DNA from: Russula earlei
Taxonomy: Eukaryota; Basidiomycota; Agaricomycetes; Russulales; Russulaceae
Assembly (NCBI GenBank): GCA_025769875.1
Contig: JAGFNK010000189.1
Span: 1-64,000 of the forward strand
DNA: 64,000 bases
Direction: 5' to 3'
Shown here: piece by piece, positions 33,157-44,752 of the stretch
How the letters are laid out: each line of letters begins with the position of its first letter
Numbering within the stretch: the stretch's first letter is position 1
Position numbers and translations under genes: made by a program
Notes under the pieces: model-generated
Databases searched by the model: none
The model's input: only the letters and a program-made list of their open reading frames with translations
Told to the model about the DNA's origin: nothing

Positions 33157-36100
33157 ATGGATGCCCTCATCCCGCCAGACGTCACTGCAGAGCTCACTCA
33201 GATCCTCTCCAATCTTGTCCTTGGCGATAATGAAATAAGATCCAAGTAGGCCTTTCCCTCAACTCCCTTCCTCGCTCGCGCATCTCACAACTCGTCCAGC
33301 GCAGAGGCTGTTGTCGACGAGCGCCTTGCTCACAGGCCGGATGTCTATCTCCTCGCTCTCACTCAGTTTGCCACAGGAGTAGACACCGTCGAAGTGGTTG
33401 GCAATGACTTCTACGTCCATGTCTTTTATCTTAATTCCGCATAGATGCGCTCTTTCTCTCTCGTCCTTCTTCGACGCCTCCTCTTCCGCCCTTCCCCAGG
33501 TCCTAGCTCAAAATCTCCCCGTTTGACCCTTTACGACCGTCTCTCGGCTCAGACCCTCACCGCTATTGAGCGTATCCTACTTCATTGCCTGTTGCATGAA
33601 CAGATCGACTCGGTCCGTCGAAAGGCCGTTGATACAATGTGCGATCTTGCCAACAATTCCATGGGACGTGGGAGACCATGGCACGCATTGCAAGCTCAGT
33701 CCTTCGCCATGTGCAAAAGTGCGGACCCCAGCGCCCGTGAATGCGCCTTCCGTATCTTTTCTGGCTGTCCAAACCTTGTCATGGACCTTCAGACTGATGC
33801 CGTTCTACGCGTCCTCCAAGAAGGTTTACAGGATCGACAGAGCGTAGAGGTCACTCTCTCCATGCCTCTCCCATCCCATTATCCTAATCATTTTTGCTGC
33901 AGGTCCGACATGCAGCTCTTCGTGCTTCCGTATCCTATCTCACGTCTTCAGATCAACACCAAATCGCGCAGTCCCTATCCCTTATGTACCCCATGCTGGA
34001 CACACTTCCATCTCTCCCACACGCACATCTGCCCAAGTTTCTGATCACGCTCACTCCTCTCGCAACCTCTCATCCTCAACTCTTCGCCCCACATCTTCAA
34101 GTCTTGCTCTCTTTCCTCCCCGCATTGATAATACCATCAGCTGACTCGGGACCGACGCCGACCGTGGCGAGGCCTTTCCCAGGGACGCAGAGCTTTACGT
34201 TTCCGCCCACCCCGAATGGCGGCCCACCAGACGACGTTGAACTGGACGAGGAAGCAGAGGAAGTTCGCAAGGCTGCACTCGAGTTTATGATCAGCCTTAG
34301 TGAGGCGAAGCCGGCCATGGTTCGCCGTGTCGATGGATGGGTCAGCGCGATAGTTCGTGGATGTCTGGGTGGGATGGGTGAACTTCGTGACGACGAATTG
34401 AGCACATGGCTGGATGCCGACGTGCGTGGTTCTCCTTGCGAGCCTACCCCCATCAGTTCCTTATTGTTTTGATTGGTCCTTTTCGTCCTCAGCCAGCGGA
34501 TGACCCTACGGACGACACGTATCCACACATATACGAACAATCTCTGGACCGCTTGGCGTGTGCCCTCGGCGGGAAGGCGGTTCTACCTGCTGCATTCCAG
34601 CATATTCCGGGAATGCTGGCATCACACGATTGGAAGCTCCGTCACGCAGGGCTCATGGCAATTGCTTCAGTAGCGGAAGGCACAAGCAAAGTGACTGTAA
34701 CTCCTTTGTCCTAGGACCGTTAACTAACGTCCTCCCAGGTGATGCAAAATGAGCTCGGGAAGGTTGTCGAGTACGTGTGCGACGTTTCTGCTCTTTCGTG
34801 CTCAATCGATTGACCGCGTATGAGCCTTATCACGCCTTTATTCCTTGATCCATATCCGCGTGTCCGCTACGCCGCATGTCACTGCATGTCTGTTTAACCT
34901 CTTGTCTCACCGAAGGATCCTCCTGATGGCTTCAATTAGCGGACAATTGTGCACAGATCTAGAAGAAGTTATCCAAGCTCAGTTCCATCAACAAATCTTT
35001 GCGGCATTGATACCTACCCTCGAAGTTACAGAGCCCCGGTACATTCCGATTGACCCAATAACACGTTTCGGCTGATGGTATGAATGCAGGGTACACGCAC
35101 ATGCCGCTGCGGCCCTGATTAACTTTTGTGAGGGGGTTGAGCGCGATACACTTTTACCTTATCTGGACCCCATCGTTGACCGTCTGCTCAAACTTCTGAA
35201 CCCTGTGCAGGATGGGAGCCGGCCAACGAAGCGGTATGTACAAGAGCAAGCCGTCACCACGCTTGCCATGGTTGCAGATGCAAGCGAGACCACATTTGCC
35301 AAGGTGAGTTTTTCTGTCCTTCCTGATGTAACCTCGACGATGCAGGTGACATTAATAGCACTATTCGTCGATTATGCCGCTCCTGCTTAACGTTCTAAGA
35401 AACGCAAATACGTCTGAATATCGCAAACTCCGCGCCAAGGCCATGGAGTGTGCCGGTCTCATAGGTTGCTGACACCACCATTTTACTAGACTGTTATGCG
35501 TACTTACAGGGAACGCTCAGCCATTGCAGTCGGACGCGAAGTTTTCCGAGCGGATGCAGGGGCTTTTGTTGAACTTCTTATCCGCATACAAAGTAAGGAT
35601 TGCCAATCTTCGCAGATACCGATCATGACCAAGATGAACCCATTAGACAGCCCGGTTGACACAAGTGATACGATGCTGCCCCATTACCTCATCGCGACAT
35701 GGGCAAAAGTCTGTCAGGCGATGGGCCCCGAATTTGAACCGTACTTACCTGTTGTGATGCCACCGTTGTTCCGCGCTGCAAACGCCAAAGCGGACGTATC
35801 CGTTTATGGTTTGGAATGGTTTCCTTTGTCACGATTGAGTGAACTGATAGGGAGTAGAGGATGAGGACGTGCCAGAGTCAAAAGAAGGTTGGGACATCAT
35901 TGAAATGGACGGGCAGCAAGTCGGCATCCGAACGTCCGCAATCGACGAGAAGTGCCAGGCGTTCGAGACGTTAGTGATCTATTGCTCCACGTTGGGTGCG
36001 CGGTTCGCACCATACCTGCAACAGAGCCTGGAAGTGGTGCTACAATCGCTGCGATTTGTTCTTCATGATGGCGTTCGGGAAGCGTGCGCGATGTACGTGT

Positions 36101-36606
36101 GGATCCTCTGACGTTACGTGGACTCGTTTGGCTGACCAATGGACGGAAGCGTTCTACCCATGTTGGTGTCTTGCGGGAAAACGAGCAATACGATAGACGG
36201 AGACATGGTGACGAACGTGGTACAACATGTCGCATCTGTGATCACTCAAGAAACAGACTCCACGTTCCTCGCCTCACTATTCAAGTGCGCGACCGAGTGC
36301 TTGCGGGGGTGGGGGGACGTGAAACCGGAGACACGGCTGACGCTGGAAAATGCCGCAAAGCATCAACTGCAGGCGTTGGCTGACAAACGCAGGGCAAGGA
36401 GTACGCGGACGGCAGGGGAGATTGAGGAGGACAGGGAAGACCTGGCACTGCTTGAGGAGATGGAAGAGTTTGCATTGGAGGACATGGCGAAAATGTTGGG
36501 GCTGTTCGATGCGAATCACCCGTTGCTGATCGCGATCTCGAGTGTACGCGATCTTGGGCTGGGCCTTGGGGCGTGGGACAGTGATGGGGAGGGCGGAGAG
36601 GAGTAA
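33157..36606 (+). CDS. Importin subunit beta-3 / importin-5 (PSE1/Kap121 type karyopherin)
   Basis: A nuclear import receptor of HEAT-repeat type that carries cargo such as ribosomal proteins and histones through nuclear pores under Ran control. The ATG at 33157 opens MDALIPPDVTAELTQIL. Conserved stretches: MRSFSLVLLRRLLFRP, AVDTMCDLANNSM, SARECAFRIFSGCPNLVMDL, VRHAALRASVSYLTSSDQ, EEVRKAALEFMISLSEAKPA, YEQSLDRLACALGGKAVLP, PGMLASHDWKLRHAGLMAIA, VRYAACHC, GQLCTDLEEVIQAQFHQQI, HAAAALINFCEGVERDTLLP and LVIYCSTLGARFAPYLQQS. It ends in an acidic tail (DSDGEGGEE, stop 36606). The span allows roughly 1,050-1,100 residues, the usual family length. I placed about ten short introns and found no frame break, unlike several neighbours. 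Only about 140 bases separate it from the next gene on the same strand. Confidence 0.88.
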
Positions 36607-36743
36607 ACGTTGTGTAGTCGAGACACGAGCGAGTCTAGACCCCCAACGATGACGTCACGTCTCTGAACCGATCACTTGGCTCCTGGATCGACCGCGCCGA
36701 CCCGCCTAGATCTTCCCCTCCGTCGTTATCCAAATCCGACTGC

Positions 36744-39400
36744 CATGTACACTCAACAACACATACACATCCCCCCTCCTCTCCTCCTCTCAGCATCCAA
36801 TCCATCCTTCACCCCTCATGCTCAACTCTCCTCCTCCTCACACCGACGCAGGCCGTCGCTACTCCGCCTCCCACCGTCTCAGACGTGACAACCCGGCCAC
36901 GAATCTCCCCCACGCACCCCCCAGCCGCGTTCCCCGTACCCTCTTCCCTACTACCAACCCCGCACAAAAATTAGCCCTTTAATCAACCAAGGGGATGCAG
37001 AGGCCATCGATAACCCATCATTCTCCTCCGAGTCGCGCCATCTCAGACACTCTTTACCAGACGTCATTTACAAGCACGGCCCTCGTATCCCCTCCTCCCC
37101 ACCCTCCTCCACCCTACTTAACGGAGGCGTGATCCACGGCGCTCGCGCGCGATTCGTCTCCCTTCCTGCAGTCATTTCTTCATTTCCCAGGATCGACACT
37201 GAGTGTGATCGTCCTCGAGCGCGCATGCGGCCGCACCCCCACCGCCCTCTCGCGAATCCGCGACGACCTCCCCCCGAGTTCACCCCACCAGCCGCGCGTC
37301 GATGGTCCCCCCCCTCCTCTTGCGCCCAAGTGGACTCACTGGCAGCTTGTTCTCCGTATTAAGCGCGCTACTTCGCAGGGAAGGAAAGGACATCCGAGAC
37401 TACGTCGAGGCGGAGCAGATCAACGAACTCTACCATCGTGACCTCGAGGAGCGCGCACGCAGAGAGCGCGAGCGTGGTAGAATGGCCCGTGTGCGCGCTG
37501 GTCAGGAAACCTCTGTCTGTGATGAGAATACGCGTTCGTGCTTCCTGTTCTTCTGTCCTTGCCCGCACACCACCCTGCGCACCTAGGCTAAGCATCATCC
37601 TATTTACAGATATTTTTGGAGTCCCACTGAACGAGAGTGTGCTCCGCTCACCCGCAACTGCCATTTTGGGTGGATACAGGCACGACCTTCCCCTCGTTGT
37701 CTTCCTTTGCGTCGAAGAGTTGTATCGTACGGGTGAGTCATTTCCAGTCTCTTGTCGTCTCACAACAACTGTTGCCTTCAGGCATTTACAAGAGTGGCCT
37801 ATTCCGCGACCTCCCCAATCGCCAGCGACACCACGAATTGAGTAGCTTGTTCGATCTCCCACCCGCCTTTGGCGAGGGCATGAGCCTTCGTGCGGAATCG
37901 ACTGCGGATATCTGCGCGCTTCTCCTCACGTACCTCAAGGAACTCCCTGAGCCTGTCTTGACACCGTATCTCTTTAATGCTTTCTGGAACTGGTGCGTCC
38001 GGCCGAGTGCGAAACGCGAAGACGAGCGCATGCAGAAGGAACAAGACGAGGAAGAGGACCTCCGTGCCCGCTTTTTCCAGACAGGACAACGACCACCGCG
38101 ACCCTCGCGGCGTGTCCTTTTCGAAAAGGCTCGGTTACGTGCCGCGCAGGACGAGGCGGCTGAGATGGGGCAGGTTGCTATTGCGCGTGACCTGCTGCGC
38201 CTGCTCCCGACGCACAGCTTCTCACTTATTGTCTACCTCTGCGCCTTCTTCACCCAGGTGCCCCTCTGCCCCGAGAACGGTATCAGCCTTTGAGGATATC
38301 GGTCGCATCTTTGGCCCCGCGGTCTTCGGTGGGCCCGTGCCGGCAGCACGCCGCATGATGATCTGGTTCCTCAAGCGCTGGAACTGCGTGTCGGAAGGCT
38401 TGCTCGATGCGGAGCCGGATGATGCTTGCGGCTTCCTCGGCTTATTCGCTTCCTCCTGTCTGGACTGGACCTGCGCGTACTCGAACGCGCAGACCCGTTT
38501 AAACTGCTGGCGCCTGAAGGCGCAGGAGGAAGATGAGCTACATTTCTGCGCAGTGACGGATCCTGACGAGCGCCGCGGGTACCACTCTGCCAAATTCGAG
38601 CGTGCTAAAGCTTCGGCGCCATCGTCGCAGACCCAGAGCCGGTGTGATCTATATGATCCTGGATGTGCCGCGCAGGAGATGGCAATGGCACGCTCGGGAC
38701 CGCCAGGTTGGCATGGTCAGACCAAAGCCAAGGGAAGAGAATGCTTGGGCGACTCGACCTCAGAGGTCCCACGATGTGATGGGCAGTCGCAGTCCAGTGA
38801 GTTTACTGATCTAGTCTTACAACATGAATGTCTCAGTCATATAATGGCCGTCTCAGCCTCTCCAGACCCGCGAAGCATTGAAGAGGAGAGCGCTTCTGCC
38901 TCCACCCGTGTTTGCACCGACATCGACAACGCGCCTACCGTCAATTAGGAGCGCAGGGAGCCAATGCAATGCCGGGTCGATTCCGAACCGAGGTCATGGT
39001 GGGTGGGAATTCCCTAGTGCTGACTGTGATAAACGGCCTCATTATTTCCCGATAGATGAGTCCGAAGGTCGCAACGTGCATGCGAGGGAGGACCGTGAAC
39101 AGTGGCGGTCGACGGATGTTCAACTACTGATAGCGCTCAGCCGGCTGCACGACGCTCGAGCACGGATCGACGAGCTTGAGCACGCTGTTGTTGACGCGGC
39201 GACGCAGTCGGAAAGGGCTCGGGAGAAGCTTACGTACATCGCGACGGTTACGGGCAACGATGTGGACTCAGTCCGCGCGCTTTGAGCAGGAGCTCAAGCT
39301 GACTGCGCTCGAGCGAGATGAGGCGAACGAGCTCGTACAGAATGTTTGTGCGGTGCTCAAGGGCGTTGTACAACAGGCAGTGTGTGCTGAAGCAGGATAG
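36744..39400 (+). CDS. RhoGAP-domain protein
   Basis: A GTPase-activating protein for Rho-family GTPases, expected to act in polarity, cytokinesis or wall synthesis. A Pro/Ser/His-rich N-terminus (from about 36744) is followed by LTGSLFSVLSALLRREGK and an Arg/Glu-rich helix. The RhoGAP domain has IFGVPLNESV, LPLVVFLCVEELYRTGIYKS (the usual Arg-finger stretch GxxRxSG is modified, as GIYKSGLFR), LKELPEPVLTPYLFNAFWNW, LLPTHSFSLIVYLCAFFTQV, EDIGRIFGPAVFGG and MMIWFLKRWN. A charged insert (EDERMQKEQDEEEDLRARFF) sits inside the domain. The C-terminus is a predicted coiled coil (IALSRLHDARARIDELEHAV, KLTALERDEANELVQNV) ending at 39400. Two places need one base ignored, both reading CTT TGA G: 38288-38293 and 39280-39285. 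The middle part, 38450-38900, is not confidently resolved into exons. Confidence 0.7.
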
Positions 39401-40138
39401 GTTTGGGGTGCGTCGTCGTGATATCTTTATTCGCTGTGCTGCTTGGGTAATTTTTTTTTTTTCATTTTTCTGTGTTCAATTGTTTTTCTGTTCTTCACTT
39501 GTTACTGTGACGGCGTCTTTTTTTTTTGTAATTTACCTAAAACATATGCATATCTGGGGCGGAAATAATACAAGTCAGACCCCTGTCACGGGGCAGCACG
39601 TGCGTTTGCTTAAGGGGATGGAATGAAAGTGACGGACGGAGCACGGAGAGATGAAAGTGCATAAGTATAAAAGAGGGATAATTTGAGAGCCACAGGATTT
39701 GATCGAAAGTTCAGGATCTCTCACGATGATCGCCTCCGTGACACGGAAGCCGGATGCACACCGCCTGATGATCGCAACGCGAGAGGAGAGAAGAGAGGAA
39801 AGGGAGGGAGTATAATAACAAGGAGAATATGGACAAGGATTTGGATGTGGATGTGATGTGGATATGGATACAGTATGGATATGGATATGAACGCGCGTAA
39901 CCAGGGCCGCCGAACCAACCCGAAGAGGCGGCGGACCAGCCGGCAAAGAAGAAACTCGCAATAATGCCCCTCTCAGCCGCGTCCCATCCCATCTCGTCCT
40001 AATCCCGCCCGCCATCTTCCTTTCTCACTCACTATCCTCTTCCTCCCCTCCCTTCCCTACTATTGCCCCCACACCTACTCTCCCTCCCTGGAACGACCTA
40101 TCTTTCTTTCCTCAACGTTGGAAACGTCTCCGTTAACG
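39401..40138. other. Intergenic region with T-runs and a GGATAT-type repeat
   Basis: No gene is seen. T-runs near 39450 and 39518 fit the 3' end of the RhoGAP transcript. At about 39836-39888 there is a short tandem array of GGATAT/GGATGT hexamers. The remainder is the pyrimidine-rich 5' region of the Gα gene. Confidence 0.45.
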
Positions 40139-41816
40139 ATGGGCAATTGCGCCTCCAATAACGAGGAAGCTGACGGCAAGGCCCGCTCAGATATGATAGA
40201 CCGTCAGATCGAGGAGGACGCGAAGAAATTTAAGCGGGAATGCAAGATCTTATTGCTCGGTGCGTCGACCCTTCCGATCCTCGCGGTCAAAATCCCATTT
40301 CATCCCTCCTGCGAGAAAATCCTCTCGTTCATATCGTGGACGACAAGTGCTAATGGGCTGCTCATCCCACTCTTACGCGTCATGATACCATCCATCATGA
40401 CTGTATGCTCGGCGCATCTCTCGCGTCCAACGCTTCTTCATACATCATCAACCTCGCGCCCATGTATGGATGCACGTACCACCACTTAATCCACACTCGA
40501 CTGTCCTTAACCTCTCATTGACCTCGAATATTCCCGCATATGTACTCACGCTACCTTTCTTACCTTTCTGTTAGGTTCCGGCGAGTCCGGAAAGTCGACA
40601 ATTGTCAAGCAAATGAAGATTATCCATCAAAATGGCTACATGCGAGACGAGCTTCTCGCTTTCCGACCACTTATATGGAAAAATCTTCTAGAGAGCGCCC
40701 GCGATGTCGTTCAGGCCTTGGCAAAGTTCAACCTTGAACCTATAAGTCCCTCCAACAAAGTACGTCGTCTTACTTCTCTCTGCTTTCTTTCTTTCTTTCT
40801 CTCTCTTTCTTTCTACCCTCCCGTTATCCCAGGCCAATTGCGAACGAATCATGAGCTACCAGCTGGTCACCGACAATCCACAATTCTTCTTCAGTCCCGA
40901 CATCGCTCAGGCTGTGCAGGAAGTATGGGCAGATGAGATCATACCTGCATTGATGGACCATTCGTCCAAATTCTATTTGATGGACAGTGCTAGCTAGTGA
41001 GTCGCACCCTGCTGTCTAGTCCCTTTCATATACACTTACTATCTATCCAGCTTCTTCACGGAAGCAAACCGAATAGCAGGCGAGTGACTACGTACCGTCC
41101 AAAGAAGACGTGCTCCGCGCCCGTGCAAAAACAACCGGCTATCACAGAGACTCGCTTCTCTATGGGTTCATTATCAATACACATGGTTGATGTGGGCGGG
41201 CAGCGGTCAGAGCGTAAGAAGTGGATACACAATTTCGAAAGCGTCACAAGTATCATATTTTGTACGGCATTGTCCGAATATGATCAGGTCCTGCTCGAGG
41301 AGAAGAACCAGGTGTGTAATCTATTTCGCCAACGTACGACGAAGCGACTAATCTATCAATCATAGAATCGCATGGCGGAGTCTCTTGTTCTTTTCGAGTC
41401 AGTGATCAACTCACGGTGGTTCTTGCGTACCTCGATTATCCTTTTCCTGAACAAGATCGACGTATTCAAGACCAAGCTCCCCAAGGTATCCCTTCCCCAT
41501 CATCAAATCCTTCCGGCCCTGCTGACTTTACCTTCCTTCAGGTTCCCTTAGACAAATTCTTTCCCGAATACACCGGTGGCACGGATGTCAACAAAGGCGC
41601 TAAATACATTCTTTGGCGGTTCATGCAAGCGAACCGCGCACGACTAAATGTGTATCCCCAGTAAGCATATTCGTAATCTCGTTTCTTGCCCTGCTATAGA
41701 CGAGCCTGGAATCTAGTATCACGCAAGCCACCGACACCTCTAATATCAGACTAGTTTTTGTCACCGTGAAAGAGACGATTCTACAGAATGCTCTCAAAGA
41801 ATCGGGTATCCTATGA
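40139..41816 (+). CDS. Heterotrimeric G-protein alpha subunit
   Basis: A membrane-anchored GTPase that relays signals from seven-transmembrane receptors. MGNCASNN carries an N-myristoylation Gly2 and a palmitoylatable Cys4. Motifs: G1 GSGESGKST (after a 314-nt intron), G2 region [12 protein letters not shown] with the catalytic Arg, G3 [33 protein letters not shown]4 [19 protein letters not shown] and G5 TQATDTSN. The C-terminus is NALKESGIL, with Ser rather than Cys four residues from the end, so there is no pertussis-toxin-type site. Six or so introns can be placed, all GT-AG. Two single bases must be ignored to keep this conserved region open: T at about 41085 ([12 protein letters not shown]) and one base at 41137-41140 (KTTG|ITETRF). 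The first creates an in-frame TGA. As written the gene would be truncated, so sequence error or recent loss must be told apart. Confidence 0.85.
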
Positions 41817-43011
41817 TACTTCACGCTGTGGCTTTTCTTGTACTCTGTTTTCACTTCTGTCTTTCATATCTTTTGTGGATTTGATACGAATCGTTCTATT
41901 GTCGGTGCGCCATTTCCCACTCTTTGAGACACCATATGACCGTTACTGACATTCCGTATAGCCAAGTTACGCCCCAGCAATGTCTCTATATATCTACCAC
42001 ATGACAACACATTTCATTCGTCGCATCGTCTTCTCACCCACCCCTCCGCATCATCTCCTCTACGTGTGTCCCCTACTCATCTGCATATGTCCTTCGACGT
42101 GACGCCTTGTAAGGTGGCCGAGTAAGAGTCCAGGGTGGTGGTGCCCCCCTAAATTTCCTGACTCCTATTCCACTGTGACTCTCAAGCGCTGCGCTCTTCT
42201 CGTCACCTCCCTCGCCTCCACCTTTTCCATGCTACAGTCCGCACAACCGTCCATGTCCTCCTTTTCTTCAATGCCCTCTCCTTGCACGTGGTAGACATCC
42301 TGAATATCCGATCGTCATACTTCGTCCTCTCCCCTATGCACTCGATCTTATGTGTCCCATCCTTGCGCTTCGTGGAGTAGAACTGGTGTTACTTTATCCA
42401 TGCGTCTTGGACTCTACATTAGTTGCACAACGGTTTTTTTGCGCGCGGTGCGCTGTACAACCCAAAAGTTGTTTTTACTACGTAGGAGGGTATATCACAC
42501 GCAGGAAATTTGATCCCAGAACAAGCAGTGCTCCCTTACTTTCGATGCTTCATCGATGACGGTCATGGGATGCGGATGCGTTCGTTCATTCATGAGCCCG
42601 GAATAGTAATTTACCCTTTTTCGGGATAATGCACAGCACGCACGGACCGGATGCTGGCGAGCGGCTGGTGATCGTCAGTCGGAAGTATTCGAGAGGGGGG
42701 CACATCCGTATTTGTTTATGGAGTGCGCGCCAAGCCACGCTCAGTGACTATGAATACTACCCTTCCTGTGCTGCTGTGCCGTGGACAGCACTAGTCGTGA
42801 CTGAGAGTGGATAGAAGCCGGCTTGATCACGATAGCGAGGAGAAACGTTCGTGTCCATTTTCAAAGTCAATGCATACAGTCCAGCGTCGACGTAAAGAAG
42901 GCTCAGTGCCCAACAATAAAGAAGCTTACGTTTGCGCTGTACGCAGTTTTGACGTGTATCTAACCAAGATAAATAAAGTCATGTCATGGCTCGTCGTGCG
43001 CCAGAGCAAAA
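41817..43011. other. Convergent intergenic region after the Gα gene
   Basis: No gene is recognised in these 1.2 kb. It lies between the Gα stop and the stop of the CFEM gene on the other strand. The only frames are short and without motifs. Confidence 0.4.
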
Positions 43012-43733
43012 TCACAAGGCAAAGAAGGAGAAGGCAAGAGCTAGCACGAATCCAATGCCGCTAAATAACCCACAAGTTCGGACATTCACCGAGTCGTTGG
43101 CCTTCGAGGTGGGGGACACAACGGATGCGGTGGAGCCAGTCGTTGAAGGGGCGATAGTCGTGGTCGGCGCGGTCGTGCTTTGTTTCGCGGGGTTCATGGG
43201 ACCTAGTGAGGACAAGACAGTGTTGACAGAGGTGGGAGTACTCCCGATAGTCGATGAAGCTGCTTTGAAACTAATCAGCAAAAGGTAGTTGCGCGGGCAA
43301 CGGCGGCGATGATTTACCAGAGAGTGTCGGAGACGGGGAGGAAACCCCTGAAATTTGATGAAGAGTAAGAAACTGTTCTCATCATGGTGCGAAAGAGACG
43401 GTGGACAACCTGAGCATAAATTGTCCAAGTATGTTGCTCCCGCCTCAGCGTCAGCGGTCGTGCATTGGTCTACGAGGCATGATGTCACCGAGTTGGCGAA
43501 CGCATCACTTGAACAGATGCAGCTGACGTCCGTTCTGCAGATAAAACAAGAAACTAAGTGCGATGGCATTTTACTGGAAGAAAGCCTTACGCCGAGCAAC
43601 CCGCCGTTTGCGCGGCGGTCTGTGAACAGGTTTGAACGCAAGGTGGCGGGGGAACTGGAGTCTGGGGGAACACTTGGAAAACGGACAGAGAAATAGTCGA
43701 AAATATAAGGCAAAGGGTGGAGAGGCAGACCAT
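43012..43733 (-). CDS. GPI-anchored CFEM-domain protein 1
   Basis: A fungal cell-surface protein of the CFEM family, whose members take part in haem/iron capture, wall integrity or host interaction. The ATG at 43733 gives a signal peptide (MVCLSTLCLIFSTISLSVFQ). The CFEM domain spans two exons: PPCVQTCSQTAAQTAGCS, then after a GTAAGG...CTGCAG intron TDVSCICSSDAF, SCLVDQCTTAD and DNLC. That makes eight cysteines with the conserved Asp before the fourth. A further intron leads to a Ser/Thr-rich stalk (TTAPTTTIAPSTTGSTASV) and a hydrophobic GPI-attachment tail (GIGFVLALAFSFFAL, stop 43012). Exon frames are consistent with no break. A second CFEM gene in the same orientation lies beyond the potassium transporter at 48490-49030, and the two look like separate paralogues. 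Haem ligation is inferred from the family only. Confidence 0.8.
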
Positions 43734-44752
43734 TGCGGATGATTCGATACCGGACACTGAGGGTTTGAGCGCATTTTTTATACACGAGGGGAAAGTTAGG
43801 GGGGGCCGACTGTGAGTCTAGGTTGCAGATTCCGCAGAAGGCAGAGGGATGCAAAAATTGCAGTATGGTATGTATCTCATTCCGACCGATCCGGATCTGG
43901 GGACCGTGGGGGAACTGAGCCGTGCTTCAGGAAGAATCCTAATCCCGTGTGGGGTGGAGACTGGCTTTAAAGAGAAATGTTCGCGCGCTATCCCGTATCT
44001 TGGTGATGACAGTTCTCTCGATCCCGCGTTCTGTAGCGGGGTATAAAAACCCTCGTAAAGCCTCTCTAAGAGGCCAAGAGCGAAGTCAAATTTCGAATCT
44101 CTTGTCTTGCTTGTGACAATAGCGATCAATAGCAATTCCCTCTCATCATCACTAGCGTCTAACTGTCGATTACTCAATCACTCCCACGCTTGACAGCCAA
44201 TCAATCGGGCCGCACAGTTGTTGGCCCGCAGTGGGACAGGCACCAGGCAATCGGACAACATCTGTGGATGCACCACAAACCTAGTCGATGCTTTACTGAT
44301 GGCTCTGGCTTAAAGTAGACACTAATGGGAGTCTGTCCCTCTTTTTTGGAGCAAAATCACCAATTTTTGGGGTTCAATCCATGTTGTCCCGGGACATTGC
44401 GGCCAACTACTGTACGGCACAACGTCGATAGGATAAAGAATGAATAAAGTTTTAGTCATAGCTGGTGCTAAGACTTATCGTGGTGTCGCCTTATCGATAA
44501 CCGCTTATTAGTTATTGAGCCCAGCGGCCGATCCACTGAAACGGCTCTTGGCTCGTTCAGTTCTTCAGATTGCCGTCAACTGAACGCGAGATAGATCAAA
44601 CGCCGGAACCGCTTGTTTCAGCTAATATCCCTCAGTTGGAGTCGACGCAACCTTTATTACGACCTTATCAAGAGGGATTTACGCCATGGGTTTGTCAAAA
44701 CCTCATAAAATGAGAATAGAATTGCGTCGGACAAAACCAAACCCTCCCAAGC
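43734..44752. promoter_or_regulatory. Divergent intergenic region of CFEM1 and the HAK transporter
   Basis: About 1 kb without a supported gene. A minus frame at 43818-44177 overlaps it but has no motif and no link to the CFEM signal peptide. Near 44465-44515 there are close TTATCGTGG, TTATCGATAACC and GCTTATTAG motifs. TTATC is the complement of GATAA, so GATA-factor control is possible but unproven. Confidence 0.35.

Noticed and set aside
37977..38948. Single 323-codon frame through the RhoGAP region taken as one exon
   Set aside because: Its first half is out of frame with the conserved RhoGAP sequence; only the part from about 38290 is domain sequence.
41070..41145. Programmed +1 frameshift in the Gα gene
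   Set aside because: The second break has no slippery or stop context and Gα genes are not known to need shifting; sequence error is more likely.
42986..43288. Plus-strand frame of 100 codons overlapping the CFEM gene
   Set aside because: It is the antisense shadow of the CFEM Ser/Thr-rich tail and GPI signal.
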